Numbered from the stretch's first letter, positions 30,701 to 41,800 are shown. The stretch is DNA of 64,000 nucleotides from Adiantum capillus-veneris (GCA_014529385.2 CM043966.1:99584087-99648086), one strand, 5' to 3'. Translations and numbers: made by a program. The notes: generated by a model not told the origin, from the letters alone.

Positions 30701-32274
30701 CTAATGGGATAGTCCAATTTATGTTCTCCTGGTTGAGTGAGAACACACCCAATAGCAAAGTTTGATGCATCAATATGCACATGGAAAATGACATCCCAGT
30801 TAGGTGTCCTTAAAATCGAAGCACTTGCTAGTGTTTTGTTCAATTGTTCATAGGCCTGGTCACACTCTTCAGTCCATTTAAATTCAATGAGAAGCTTGTA
30901 CAAAGGACGTGCTATCTCAGCGAAAAATAAAATAAACCGTCGATAATAACCCACGTGTCCCATGAACCTTTGAACTCCCTTGTAATTGGTTGGTGGTGGT
31001 AACTCTAGAATCACTTTAATTTTTCTCTCATCGGTTGAGATACCATTCTTAGATACTATATGCCCTAAAATAACTCCATGCTTGACCCAAAATTGGCATT
31101 TGAACGGGTTCAATGAGATACGATATAACCTACACCTTTCAAACACCTTCCGCAAACATGATAGATGTTCTTTCCAAGAAGAGTAAACACAAAGGTCGTC
31201 TAAGAAAGCTTCACAAAACTCTCTCAAATATTCTTTAAAAGCAGTGTTTATTAATCGTTGGAATGTAGCAGGGGCATTTGTTAAGCCAAAAGCCATCACA
31301 CGAAATGCAAACACGCCAAATTCTGTGATGAAGGCAGTTTTAGCTTGGTCCTCTAGCGCTATCGTGATTTGGTTGTAGCCTGAGTACCCATCTAGAAAGC
31401 TATAATCTTCCTTGCCTGCAACTCTTTCGAGTACATGTTTGGAATATGGTAGGGGGTAATGGTCTCTTCTAGTAGCTGCATTAACTTTTTTGAGGTCCAC
31501 GCACACCCTGAGTTTCCCATTCTTTTTTGGCACGATAACTATTGGAGACACCCATTCAGAGTGTTCAATAGGATATATGAACCCACATTTGATAAGCTTT
31601 TCTAGTTCTTCTTGAATGATCTTTGCGTACTTAGGATTCATCGGGTAGGGTCTTTCTTGTACGGGCTTCGCAGTGCTAATCATAGGGATTGTATGTTGGA
31701 CCACAGAAGGTGGAACACCTTTCATATCATGGTATGTCCAAGCGAATATGTCCTTGAATTCCTTGAGAAGCTCTTTGAGGACCGCCTCTTCAACTTCTGT
31801 GAGGTCTTGGGCAATAAAAACAGGTTTTGATTCTTCACCGGGGTCGGCTAATTCTATTTCTTTAACTATTGCCGGACAATCATAGATTCCATTATTCCCA
31901 TCGATAGGTATTCTTTGGGCTTTTGTGTACACAACCTTTGCTTCCCCTGTGGTGTAAGATTTGAAATGTTCTGGTGTAGGATGCAAGTCTGTGGATTCTG
32001 GTTGTGCTTTGGTCTGTGCTTCTATTTCTGCTTTCTTGTGTTGTCGAGCTAACTCTTGGTTTTGACGCCTCCTTGCAGTGCGGCTCAACTTTGGCTTGTC
32101 TATGATCTCTAATTGGGCTATGTCATGGGGTCGTGGTCTACACCACATAACATTTTGGAGATATTCACCCCAATCGTCTACCAATTTTCGATGAGCATCA
32201 CATGCTCCTATATAACTGAGCCATTCTGCTGAGGATCTCTTCTTTTTTATCCTAGCACGTACATTGGCTTGATA
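27733..32274 (-). CDS. pol: Element D RT-RNase H-integrase with C-terminal retropepsin-like domain
   Basis: Open from the second TGA to the stop at 27733. Residues counted from the Met at 32184: RT from about 150 (WVSPIVIVPKKNGKLRVCVD; catalytic FLDDLCVY), one RNase H with intact DAS, E, DHQAL and DHLSR, integrase with HHCC (GHFSGDL, CDECQCY) and D, D, E at LDFVGP, VSDNGTHF and NGQAESTN. After integrase come a coiled-coil-like basic stretch (KKAAKAQTELNKIQAQAEAK) and a second aspartic-protease-like unit, NALLDTGAKYNLLSYG with INLGRTW about 70 residues later. The tail has four W-V/I-P-K repeats. Fragment I (46955-48120) repeats the integrase plus extension arrangement. Confidence 0.9.
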   Translation of the reverse strand, partial: YQANVRARIKKKRSSAEWLSYIGACDAHRKLVDDWGEYLQNVMWCRPRPHDIAQLEIIDKPKLSRTARRRQNQELARQHKKAEIEAQTKAQPESTDLHPTPEHFKSYTTGEAKVVYTKAQRIPIDGNNGIYDCPAIVKEIELADPGEESKPVFIAQDLTEVEEAVLKELLKEFKDIFAWTYHDMKGVPPSVVQHTIPMISTAKPVQERPYPMNPKYAKIIQEELEKLIKCGFIYPIEHSEWVSPIVIVPKKNGKLRVCVDLKKVNAATRRDHYPLPYSKHVLERVAGKEDYSFLDGYSGYNQITIALEDQAKTAFITEFGVFAFRVMAFGLTNAPATFQRLINTAFKEYLREFCEAFLDDLCVYSSWKEHLSCLRKVFERCRLYRISLNPFKCQFWVKHGVILGHIVSKNGISTDERKIKVILELPPPTNYKGVQRFMGHVGYYRRFILFFAEIARPLYKLLIEFKWTEECDQAYEQLNKTLASASILRTPNWDVIFHVHIDASNFAIGCVLTQPGEHKLDYPISFASRQLNDAERNYTTTEREGLAMVYAVKKFRYYLLANKFVFYVDHQALLYLVNKPCSTGRITRWLLILLEFDFMIVVRPGKRHVMADHLSRIPNGEAPTGVDDELPDTSLFIVETMPEWSENIVNFLVNGFPPKELRKDIAQRLVKECEPYCLIAGTLYRLGKDDILRRCAREDEYLYILQEAYMGIAGGHFSGDLTARKVLQSGYLWPTLFKDASLFTKGCDECQCYKTTQRKDRMPLHPIKVTQPFEKWGLDFVGPISPAARNTQSRYILVATDYVTKWAEAKASQKADARTTAKFLFENIITRFGCPFEIVSDNGTHFINEVIRELTTTFMISHHKSTPYYPQANGQAESTNKTLISILTKTVEAHRIDWDLKLTSALWAYRTAYKVAINCTPFKMVYGQEVVMPWEFVIPSLRVASQEGWNGNPLTERLYILEKLDEERQLAVQNALVEKDRRKKWFDRHVKDKDIKVGDKVIMYGVRKEKKKLKYGGKGPYRVCEITPQGTLRVETLDGVETIGFLNGSKFKRYYDPLSQEELRAIHQKKAAKAQTELNKIQAQAEAKERQQRIRQKREANLGVTNAFHVEIEEDGLDSDTPLRYPIELNSAYGKVLYNALLDTGAKYNLLSYGVWCQLGKPPLSESIIQVKGVNKKKTTVFGIWHTSVSYDNGIVAQDFLVMPTGTMEGNINLGRTWMIATKCTIDWGTGGVTTQKPTLSPTTQAIVPEILPKEINPKTLHVQEVEPHVPIAQLSRASTDVVERKLQTHKNHPNITQKTYKWVPKASVVSMVDAKKWKPSKNRPTHSKKCKETLRWIPKRLLEAQGYYEGNDQIWVPKRKVYSYLSPGPCKPNPVAPKQIENRGKEKIMECYTPDLELVWVPKKERFVPPSSGTGKSNEASCSSCSSYTQIEASTQPPPTNVHIHTSMKEFAPPGVSSPPTTTLQIKSWESTLPPLQLDETHRAVENYWLKPSPITTWNNWFQKVTTSFQKV

Positions 32275-32277
32275 TCA

Positions 32278-32958
32278 ATGCCTCTTAAAGTTTTTCTTTT
32301 TCTTATTTGAGACCTGCTTTTGATTTGCATTTAGATCTGGCTCACTAAAGGAGTCCTCGTTGGTGTCCTCTTCACTCTCGGAGGAGCTATCATTGGTTGA
32401 TGTGCTCGATCCTTCCGAATGTTTTGACTCTGAACTTGCTCCACTCTCTAATTCATGAGATTCAGAATCCGTTTCACTCTGGGAGTCCGTGTCTGAGTCG
32501 TGTTGGTCAAAGTCTTCTATTGAGCTATCGGTGTCACTGTCAGATTGGTCTACAATTGCCTTGCCCTTAGAAGATGCATGTATGGCACTTATCATGTTCA
32601 GAGGTGCAATTTGTGGTACCTCTTCCCCCTCTGGTGTGACCCAAGTGGTTCCTCTATTTCCCCAGGTATCTATGGTTGCAGCTAGGTGTACCGAGTCCAT
32701 GTTGTCTGATTCCGTCATACCCGGTAACACATCCATGTAAGGAGAATCTTGGCCAATGTCTGTATCCTTCTTACAAGTGTAACAATATTGTAGTGGGGCC
32801 GAGTGAACTGTGGTGTCAGAGCGATGATCAATAATGGTTTTACTCCCTAAGGGGTGTACCTTACCAGTCACCAAATCCACTCTAAGGACAGAGTCTTGGA
32901 ATTGCAAATAGACATGATTTTTAGACCAATCATGAACCATTTGTGCTTCCCTCATGAA
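32278..32958 (-). CDS. Element D linker region between protease and RT
   Basis: Same frame as gag upstream and pol downstream, bounded by TGA at 32959-32961 and TGA at 32275-32277. It begins PFMREAQMVHDWSKNHVYLQ, the end of the protease fold, and then becomes a long Ser/Asp/Glu-rich acidic stretch (DSDTDSSIEDFDQHDSDTDS) and a basic end (NKKKKNFKRH). Both TGA codons sit where CGA (Arg) is plausible: the first splits LGRPF. Confidence 0.8.
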
Positions 32959-35900
32959 TGGTCATCCTAAAATCATTTCATATGACATAAGGTGTTTTGA
33001 GAAATCCATTACAATGAACGTATGTCGTACCTTGTGTCCTAGAACTTTGATCTTAAGATCCTTGAGCATCCCCATAGGTTTGGCTATGGTACCATTTGCC
33101 ATCTTTACCACAATGTTAGTAACACTGAGGCGGGGTTTTCCCATGGATTCCCAACAATCTTTTGTAACGATGCTAACTCCCGCACCACCATCAAGAATTC
33201 CCTTTATAGTTAATCCCTTGGTAGTGATGGGTAGGGTCGCATTAGACTCGTCGCCTTCAAAATATTTCCCTAATTCGTTAATGGGTACCTCGATCACAGA
33301 CTCGTGTCCATCTAAGTCAAGTGATTGCACATGATTTTCCTCATCAATCATAATCGAGTCAGGCCTATTTGGTTGCGCAAACTGCGGTAATCCCGTTTGT
33401 AGCTCTCCGTTAAGGAATGCTCGAAGTGCAAAGAATAACTCAGGATCTCCATACAGCATTGCTATGATCGTGGTTCGGACCTCAGAAGACATGAAGTCCA
33501 CTAGTTTGGCAACATTCATTGGCATTTTGCAAGGTGTAGGCCCTTGACTAGGAACTGGTGAGGATGGAATCTCATATTCCTCAATGGGATCAGGTATTCC
33601 TTCGTTAAACATCCTTTCCAACAAGAAAGGTGTATGCTCACTTTTTGATGTCCCGTCCTCACTCCCTTCTTGGATGATACTAGGTATGGCTAACGGTCTA
33701 TGGTTCATGTGGGGTGGATGAACTTGCGTGGGAAACGCTGTGTCATGAATTTTGACATGCATGGGTTCTGGTTCTAGTTTCCTTTGAGTCTCCTCCACTA
33801 AACCTCTTAGATGTTTCACTTGCTCAATCTCGTCTACTGGGTTTGGGTACGTCCCAATCTTCTTTTTACGATTCTTCCCTTTTTGCCCCTGCGGTTTATC
33901 TTGGGGGTCTTGGATTGGATTTGGAAACACTTGTGGTGTTTTCAGAGGCTCTTTATGGTTTTCTCTTATTCGGTTTTCATTTGGTTCCATGTTATGGTTT
34001 TCTTTGTCGGTCTTTCCCTTTGTGGTATTGGTTCTAGTCTCCATTGTCTCGATTGAATCTGAATCATCCTCGAGGTCATTCATATACATAGGGTCATCTC
34101 CTGTTCCTATGTTTGTTTTGGAACTTGGCTTTGAATTTCCCGTATTCTGCGACCTCTTCCTTCGTGTCTTCTTTTTCTTTGCTTGGATAACTGACGCGGT
34201 ATCTCTCTCTTCGAGGATATGGCCTGGCCCTTGAAGCATGGACCGTGTAATCGCATAAGCGGGTGCGACGGGTGGTATTGGCGATGTCGCACTAGCAATT
34301 TCGACCAAATTTAGGGGTGTGATTTTAGGCGCATTTGGGTTATAGGGGCATTGGGCAATCAAGTGATCTATGCCACAACGATTACATGTGAGTATTGGCA
34401 TTGCAGACGTGCTCCCTTGATTCATTTGCATATGTGCAGCATTCTTTTGCAGCCTAATAGGGCACTCCGCTGCCCGATGTGGTCCACCACACTCGTAGCA
34501 TTGAAGAGGTGGCCTCCTAGCCTGGGTGTTGATATTTTGACCTCTGGATGCGAGAGCAGCAGCTTGATAAACCGGCTTGACTTGCCCCCAACAATCTTCC
34601 ATGTAGTATATAGGACACTCTTCCAATGTATCAAGTCCGTAGGCAATACTAGTGTCTATTTCCTCCTCACAGCCATCTGCATAAGCATTAGATGGCTCGC
34701 AACCCACTTGGTTCATAGGGGCGACTCTTGGATACGAGGGCTGCGGTCCTAGCATAGGAGGTGGTAGCGGTGTAGCTTGTACAACATTTTGAGATCTAGG
34801 GACCATGTGTTGCGGTAGTTGCTCAGCAGGTGGAGCAGGCATCAATATAGGAGCTCGAGGCGCATCCGTCCAGACTACAAGTGGTCTATTTGCCATCATA
34901 CGTTTGATCATTAAACAATACTTAGCTTGGTGACCATACCTACCACATGCGTTGCAAGTTCCATTAAATTTTACTCTAAACGTAGGGCACTCACTAGTGC
35001 TATGTGGACCTAAGCAAATGGAACACCATTGTTGCTCCCTTCTTGGATACATGTGACTATTTTGAGGGGGTCGATTATCCTTAAGAGACTCTTGGATTGC
35101 CTTGGTGAGGTCTGTCAAGAATGTCTCAAATACCTTTGGCTCATTGGCAATGGGCTTTGCAGTCATGGGTTCATACTCAATGGCTTGTGAGCTAGTGGAT
35201 CTCGTGTCAGTAGACACCCTCATGCCTGCTATCATCAAGTTGTCCTCTAATTGGATTGCATTGGCAGTGACATCTTCCCAGGTTGTGATACCTCTAATCA
35301 CTAGTCCATTATAGATTCCTTCATTCCTCAACCCTCGAATGAATTGATCAAGCAGTTGGTTATTGTTGAAGCGCTCATTTACAGGGCAGCGAGAGTTTAA
35401 GTGCTTTAGACAACTAATGAAGTCCCTTACTGACTCTCCTTCCTTACGTTCGGCCTTCTGTAGCTGAGATGATACACCCCAAAGCACACCTTCTCGTATG
35501 TACTCCTTTAGAAACAACCTTCGAAGGGTAGGGTAGATTGTTTTCTCGTCCACCCTTAGGGTTCTATACCAATCTCCAGCCTTCCCACTTAATGTCAAGC
35601 TTAAGGCATTGCACTTATGTAGTTCGTTGCGTTCCCCTAAGGAATCACATACTTGTTCAAACAATTCAATGTGTTTTCTAGCATCTTCGTCCCCATTGAA
35701 TTTTTGCGTGAGTTTGGCAATTCGTACTGCCTTACTTCTAGGCTCTCTATCAGATGCATGACGCATATTTTCCGCGATAGATCGACCTATGGTTTGAGCA
35801 AACGCTGCCAAGTCACCTATGTGAGGAGGCAGGGCCGGTGGAGGTACTCTTGGAATCATATGTGGGAGAGGGACGGGTACCGGTCTTGGCATATGTGTGG

Positions 35901-36120
35901 ATGATGTAGGATATGGAACATAACCGGGCATAGGTCCACTCGGATAAGGGCTAGGGAGCGGCACTCGAGGAGCATAAACAAGTGGTACAATTGGAGGTGT
36001 GGGGGCCATGTGTGCATAAGGGGCTAGAGGCACATACGGTCGAGGCCCCATATTAGGTACTACGACACTAGGTAGTGGCACTGCGCTAACCGTAGATGTC
36101 ATCGGTACATTCTCTGTCAA
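32959..36120 (-). pseudogene. gag: Element D gag and first protease
   Basis: About 1050 codons. A proline-rich N-terminus to about residue 100, then the gag domain (DARKHIELFEQVCDSLGERN, GKAGDWYRTL, LRRLFLKEY, DQFIRGLRN). Four zinc knuckles follow: CSICLGPHSTSEC, CNACGRYGHQAKYC, CYECGGPHRAAEC and CNRCGIDHLIAQC; three have the short CX2CX3HX4C spacing. A charged spacer leads to a retropepsin with ILDGGAGVSIV in place of the usual D-T/S-G, ending YEMILG at the TGA. ATG 36120 overlaps ORF1 by 35 bases in another frame. Gag has no internal stop. Confidence 0.85.
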
Positions 36121-37075
36121 GCCCTGGAGTGAGCATTGTGTTTTCCTTAATAGAGGGTTGAGCCAAGTTAGGGAAGCTAAAGTTGTCGCTCGGAGGCTCA
36201 GATTGCATAGAGACCCCAGGTGAAATGACGTAAGATGGGTCCATGGGACTCATTAGAGGAGTCTCCATTTGTGATAGAGTAGGCTGTTGAGCCTTGCTCG
36301 TATCCAAAAATCTCATGTGGCCAGTTGAGAGTATATTTACCCCTCGGTTTTGCCTTTCTGATTGAATAACGCCATGGATAAAATTACATATCATTTTCTG
36401 TTGATCTTCGATGCTCGTGGCACTAGAGGTGGATTGTACAATCTCTATCCATCCTACATGGTAGGCGTGGCCAGAGTGTAGATCCGTCAACACCTCAGTG
36501 TGGAGGTCGTATGTCCAATGATCATTAATGAACAATCCTTCTAGAGTCGACGTGTTAACGGTTTCTTGTGAGGTAGAAGCAATGTTGCTCCCCGTGGTTT
36601 TACTTGTCACCGACGGTACTCTAGAGGGAACTTTTGAAGGAGGCAGCTCAACAGGGCCTTCTTGGTAAGAAGTTGGCAGGATATCCACATGGACACTCTT
36701 TGGGGGTGTGGGGTCCACGTGCGATGTGAAAGGAGAGTCCACTTCCCCACCCCCTTCGTGTGCTTCATTTGCATCAGGTTCCGAGCGAGTAGCTCTACCT
36801 AATGTTTCCATGAAACGGCTAAACATACTAGTACTAGGCTGTGGAGCTTCGGGAGGTGCATGGCCTTCTCTCTCAGTGTTTTGGGTAGGGTATGCTTCCA
36901 TGATTTCTGAGTCGGAGGAGGAATCACTAGCGGCTATTTTAGGGTCTTGGGTGGTGCTACCTTGTGTCCCCGCTGAGGGTCTAGAGCCTATTGTGGATGG
37001 GTAATGGGTGTCCGTATGAACAAAGGCACCCTCAATATGCTCGTGTTCTAGCACCCGCCCAGAGCGTAAGTGCAT
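36086..37075 (-). CDS. Element D ORF1 upstream of gag, 329 aa, unknown
   Basis: An open frame starting MHLRSGRVLEHEHIEG. It is rich in Ser, Thr and Pro with a globular-looking centre (INDHWTYDLHTEVLTDLHSG, then HVGWIEIVQS and MICNFIHGVIQSE). It ends 35 bases inside gag in a different frame. It may be a separate ORF1 as in some Tat-lineage elements, or the original N-terminus of gag cut off by an indel. The N-terminal LRSGR words are common at the starts of plant gypsy gag proteins, which favours the second view. No enzymatic motif seen. Confidence 0.55.
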   Translation of the reverse strand: MHLRSGRVLEHEHIEGAFVHTDTHYPSTIGSRPSAGTQGSTTQDPKIAASDSSSDSEIMEAYPTQNTEREGHAPPEAPQPSTSMFSRFMETLGRATRSEPDANEAHEGGGEVDSPFTSHVDPTPPKSVHVDILPTSYQEGPVELPPSKVPSRVPSVTSKTTGSNIASTSQETVNTSTLEGLFINDHWTYDLHTEVLTDLHSGHAYHVGWIEIVQSTSSATSIEDQQKMICNFIHGVIQSERQNRGVNILSTGHMRFLDTSKAQQPTLSQMETPLMSPMDPSYVISPGVSMQSEPPSDNFSFPNLAQPSIKENTMLTPGLDRECTDDIYG

Positions 37076-38078
37076 GTGCTTTTGATACCCTAAGGTGTCA
37101 AAAAGCTGCTCTAGGAGGCCTTGTGACTAGTTTTTTGCGTGTTTTTTGTTTGTTTTTTTACTAGAGTTTTTAGAGCGTGTCGTGGAATGGGCCGTGTGAT
37201 AGCTCGAAACGAGCGTATCGCTAGGAGGGACGCGCTGTGCTTTACAGCCCACCGTTTGGTTCTATTTTGCTCCAGAAAAGCCCGAAACAGTCTTTTCCTA
37301 GCTGGGGAACTAGGCTCCAAATAGCAAGTCCTAGTGTGCAATGAAGGAGAGGAGAGTGTAGGACTTATCCCACATTCCTCACTCCCTCCTTGTGAGTCTA
37401 GCCTATATATATAGGTGTGAGACTACCCTATATCATGAGACAGAGCTTGAGCCTGGGCTTGGGCTTGGGCTGGGTCAAATGATCCCGATCCCGATCTCAC
37501 CTTTATACAAACCAACCCGTCCGTTTTTATAACCTCCCCCTCACTCACGTTTTTTTTTTCGATTTTTTTTTTAAAAAAGATTTTTTTTTTTAAAAAGATT
37601 TTTTTTTTAAAAAAGATTTTTTTTAAAAAAAAATTTATATTATTTGGTACGCGTTTTGGTCCGCGTTGACCTCACCTAACTATTTACTGTCTCACCTACC
37701 TACTGACCTGCTAATCAGTGGTTCACCTAATTACTAACCTACTTAATTAACTAACTGTGCGCCTAACTGTGCACAAACCAGAAAACACAAAAAATGCAGA
37801 AAATTGAAACTTGACAGAACTGTGCAGTGCAAACCAAAAAATGCAGAAAACGCAGAAACGCAAGAAATGCTAACTGTGTAAGTTGAAATCTGAGCTTAAT
37901 AGAACTAGCAAAACAGAGATTAACAGAACACAGAAAACTTGAATGCAGTCAACAACATTGTGTCTTTCTCTACTGTTTTTGCATAACAACAATAATCAAA
38001 CTTAAGCCGCGCCTTTCCTACATAAAAAATAGCTTCAATACAATTTAGAGGTCGCCATTGGAGCTTCACGCGCAGCAG
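37076..38078 (-). other. Element D leader
   Basis: About 1 kb with no supported frame. It includes GGGCTT repeats near 37455 and the A/T minisatellite at 37552-37637. Confidence 0.5.
37552..37637. repeat. A/T minisatellite in D leader
   Basis: Four or five units of GAT(8-12)A(4-6), about 18 bp each, self-complementary in adjacent units. Confidence 0.85.
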
Positions 38079-38098
38079 CTCCCCGGCAGCGGCGCCCA
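38079..38098 (-). other. Primer-binding site of element D
   Basis: In sense TGGGCGCCGCTGCCGGGGAG, three bases after the LTR end. It matches the common plant gypsy site TGGCGCCGTTGCCGGGGA except for an extra G and one change, and differs from the B, C and E sites. Confidence 0.7.
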
Positions 38099-38101
38099 AA
38101 A

Positions 38102-38327
38102 TGTCAAGGCTAGGGACTTGCTACGCGCCGTGTGCGAGCCACAAAGGCTCCTAGCACACAGTCATACAACAGACAAGCTCACAAGGAAGAATGGTGTGTC
38201 ACTCACCTTCCTGCGTAGTTGCGAATGAAGGATTCCCGCGCCGCGAAGAAGAGGGAGACGCCGCTACGCCGCGCTCAATCGCCTCGCCGCCGTCGTGCCG
38301 CCGCAACGCTCGATCACACACACACTC

Positions 38328-38409
<82 letters not shown>

Positions 38410-38707
38410 ACACACACACACAAGGAGATGGTGAAGGAGAAGGTGGAGATAAAGCAAGAGCGGCTTCTATTGCACAATGAGAGAATGAGTAAAAATTAGG
38501 TTTAGTGGCTTTTATATGAGCTCACCCCATTCACACTTGGGCGCCCATACTGAGCCAACTAACTCCTTGAATATTCCAGTTAGAGTGCGCTTGTCATCGG
38601 CGATCACCCTTACCCTGTTCCTATTGGTCCGACAAGCCCGGTACCTGACTCTAAACAATACAACGTTTATAGATCATAGGGGTGTCCGTGTGCCGTGAGG
38701 GTTAACA
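38102..38707 (-). repeat. Element D 5' LTR
   Basis: 606 bp, matching 25150-25808. A TATA box in sense (CATATAAAA) is at about 38510-38518, with a CT run at about 38328-38405 downstream in sense as GA. Confidence 0.9.
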
Positions 38708-38861
38708 TTGAACATTTATGTTCAACCACATTTGGGCTTATTGCACTAAAAAAACACACCAAAAACAAACTCTCTGTACACTTCAAAACACCCACCATAT
38801 GTATAAAACTGGTATCTGCTACCCGCTGCCTTTGCTTGTGCGGGCTGCCCAACCCCCTGCT

Positions 38862-40700
38862 TTATCTGTCACCAACCTCCTGAGTCAAACACCATGCATC
38901 GGTTTCTTTCATCCACCTACAACATCCTTGCATAGTGCCACACCAAGGCACATATCCAACTGCATAGCCAAACTGCAGTATCATACCTCTACCACCCCAA
39001 GCACTTATTGGCAAACTGCCCACTTGTAACCAAACACCTTCAAGAACACAAAATAGAGCACCCGCGTGCTCACCTTGGTGCTCAATCAACACTCTTGACA
39101 TACCTAACCCAATCTCCCAACCATGTAAAGCTAGATCCTCGTCTAGCAGATCCTGTACTTGCTCAACAGCACACTGTACAGCTACTTTTATTAGCATTCC
39201 CTTCAGTCACCACTCACAGACCTCCTTAGAAATCTTGGACACCGCCTTGGAATCTACATCACCTATCATAGATGGCACTGACTGCGTAGGAAGCACCTCT
39301 AACTTTGACTCCGCATTGCCCTTCTCACCTGCCATGAACTCAATTCCAACATCATCGAGCTCCTGCTCGTCAATTGGCCATTCAAGGTCAATAAGCATTG
39401 TTTGCTTGTCCATTGCAATTACCTGCTCTTCTATTGCTACATCATCAAGCTCTTCCAAGGAAGAGAGAAACTCGTTCTCTATCACACCATCCACGTCCTC
39501 TTCCATAGCTACAACTGCTTCACACCTTTTGGCAAAAGTTTGCACAACCATGGCATACTCTACTACTATCTTTGTCAACATGGCCATTAGCATGGCACCG
39601 CACACCATCTTTACCTGCTCTTCACCACATGTAGGGCTAAACCACTCCACTTGGTCTCCACTAAGCACCTCGGCTTGCACTTTATGCTGCTCCTCACACA
39701 CGTTTACAGCCTCTCCAGTCACATGTAAGAGGTCAAACTCATCATACCTGGATTGAGATGACTCCATCTCCCAACTCGTGTCTGCATCCATAGAACTACT
39801 ATCACTCAACCCAGTCTCTTCTTCAATTTCAAGCTCAGGAATCTCCTCTAGCTTCACCGCTTTGACCTCGTCTGCAACCCGCACTTTTTGGTCTTTACCG
39901 CACTTCAATGGAGCTTCAACAGCCGTTCTCGATCTCGGCATCACACCCTTTGTCCACTCTGGAACTACCTACACTTCCTCCACAATTGGAACCGCTATAG
40001 CCGGCATCTTCGGCATAGGAGCCACCCTATCTCTTTGTAGCCAAAGAACCCTTGCTTCTTCTTGCACCTACACTTCTCTTTGCATCACCTATGGCTCGAG
40101 TACCATCTCATCACATTGCTTTGGCATCGCTGCATTTGGAAAACCATGCCTAGCCTCGCGCTTCTTCAAAATATTTTTAGTTCGCCCTCTCGCTAGAGCT
40201 ACCGCCTCCTCATACGACATCGGGCCATCTACCTCCACTTTATCTCGCACATCCTCATGTAGGAAATCCATGAATATACACAATTTCAAGAAACTGGCAT
40301 TTTTTGCAGTAGTTACCTTGATCAATTTCCCCCAAAGGGCTTCGAACTCCCACTTGAACGCTTGAAAATCACCCTCCAATCTTTGCTTCAATCCGTCCAG
40401 CTTCCGCTTTACTTCATCTAGTTGCGCATCCGCAACAAATCTACTTCGGAAAGCCACCTCTAGGGCTTCACAATCTGCTTTTTCTTCTTCACTAAGGCCA
40501 TCGAACCATAGCCTCGCTTTACCATGAACCAAGAGCAGGAACACCTATACTGCACCATCTTCTCTCGATAAACCGCTTTTCAACACGAACAACTCATAGT
40601 CTTGGAGCCAGGTTTCCGCATCTTCAACCCCTGTGAAAATGGAAAATCTCGTCCAAGCCGTCACTAGCAACACATGCTCTTCAAATGCCGCACCTTTGGC
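38862..40700 (-). pseudogene. gag: Element E gag-only frame, broken by stops
   Basis: One minus-strand frame of about 600 codons. The gag part reads GVEDAETWLQDYELF, GKARLWFDGL, VAFRSRFVADAQLDEVKRKL and EFEALWGKLIKVT. It then runs through a very acidic region (EEIPELEIEEETGLSDSSSM) to VGDR and stop. It is interrupted by TAG at about 40545, 40089, 40065 and 39969, and by TGA at 39207. No zinc knuckle, protease or RT is visible, so E looks like a non-autonomous gag-type element, or one whose pol was lost. The E LTR is to its right. Element D lies to its left. Confidence 0.65.
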
Positions 40701-40745
40701 ATCACCGAAATCACCGTTCTAACATCAACTAGGAGCATCAGCACA

Positions 40746-40764
40746 CTCCTCAGTGGGGGCACTA
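40746..40764 (-). other. Primer-binding-site-like sequence of element E
   Basis: In sense TAGTGCCCCCACTGAGGAG, close to the B and C site TGGTGCCCCCACGGAGG. It fixes the orientation of E: LTR on the right, gag on the left. Confidence 0.55.
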
Positions 40765-41634
40765 GAAGATGGAGCTCGGGAATGGAAGAACACGCCCGGC
40801 ACAAACACAAGGGCCTCTTTATAGCTCAGGGTATCCATAGCACCCCTATCCTCTTAGAAAACACCTTCAAAGAAACACTTTACACTAGCAACCCACTGCC
40901 TGCTCAATTTTCACTACTCACACACTCCACAGCTCCATCACACGATGCACACCTGCTGCCACTGTTTGTCTCCACCCTTGCACATGCACACAGTCACTCA
41001 ATCTCGCTCTCTCACACAACACACCGTCGGTCCGGGGGGGGCACACACATCCACACAGCCGGCACCGCGGGGGAACATGAAAGCGGGAGAAAGAGAAGAG
41101 GGGAAGGGGAAACAACAACGAGACGAGGCAACGTACACTGGCTTGCACTGCCATCACTATGACCATGTACACAAGAAAATACAAAGGGCTATGACAGGCA
41201 TACTCCTCTGTCAGAGAGCTCCACTTTGCACGCTTCTAACGGCACCCAATAGCCAGGAAAAAGGCCCCTAATTTGGGACTCTTGCCCTCTCATTGGTCCA
41301 TCTGGAACTCTGATTTGGTATTTTTTGGGAAGGGAGCACTGCCTTGCTCTATCTGCTCTCTTCCTCTCTCTTTTGCACTTTGGGGGGGCATTGCTATTGC
41401 CCCTTGGCTTCTATTTATTTTATTTTATTTTTCTCCTTCATTTTTACCCCTTTGTGGGGGCCTAGCTTTGCACTACCTCTTTGGCCCATCTATCCGACTC
41501 ACACCTGCTTCCTCTCTTTCTCTATTTCTCTTTTCCTCCTTCACCCTTTTTTGGTCCGGCCTTACCTTTGCTCTGCCTTGGCTTTTGCTCAGCTGGCCCT
41601 TTTGCTCTTTGCTTGGTCCACTTGGCTGCCCGCG

Positions 41635-41800
<166 letters not shown>

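Noticed and set aside
28453-37004. Plus-strand frames across element D
   Set aside because: All lie antisense to the D gag-pol frame.
39235-40365. Plus-strand Ser/Thr-rich frames
   Set aside because: They are antisense to the E gag frame, which has recognisable gag blocks on the minus strand.
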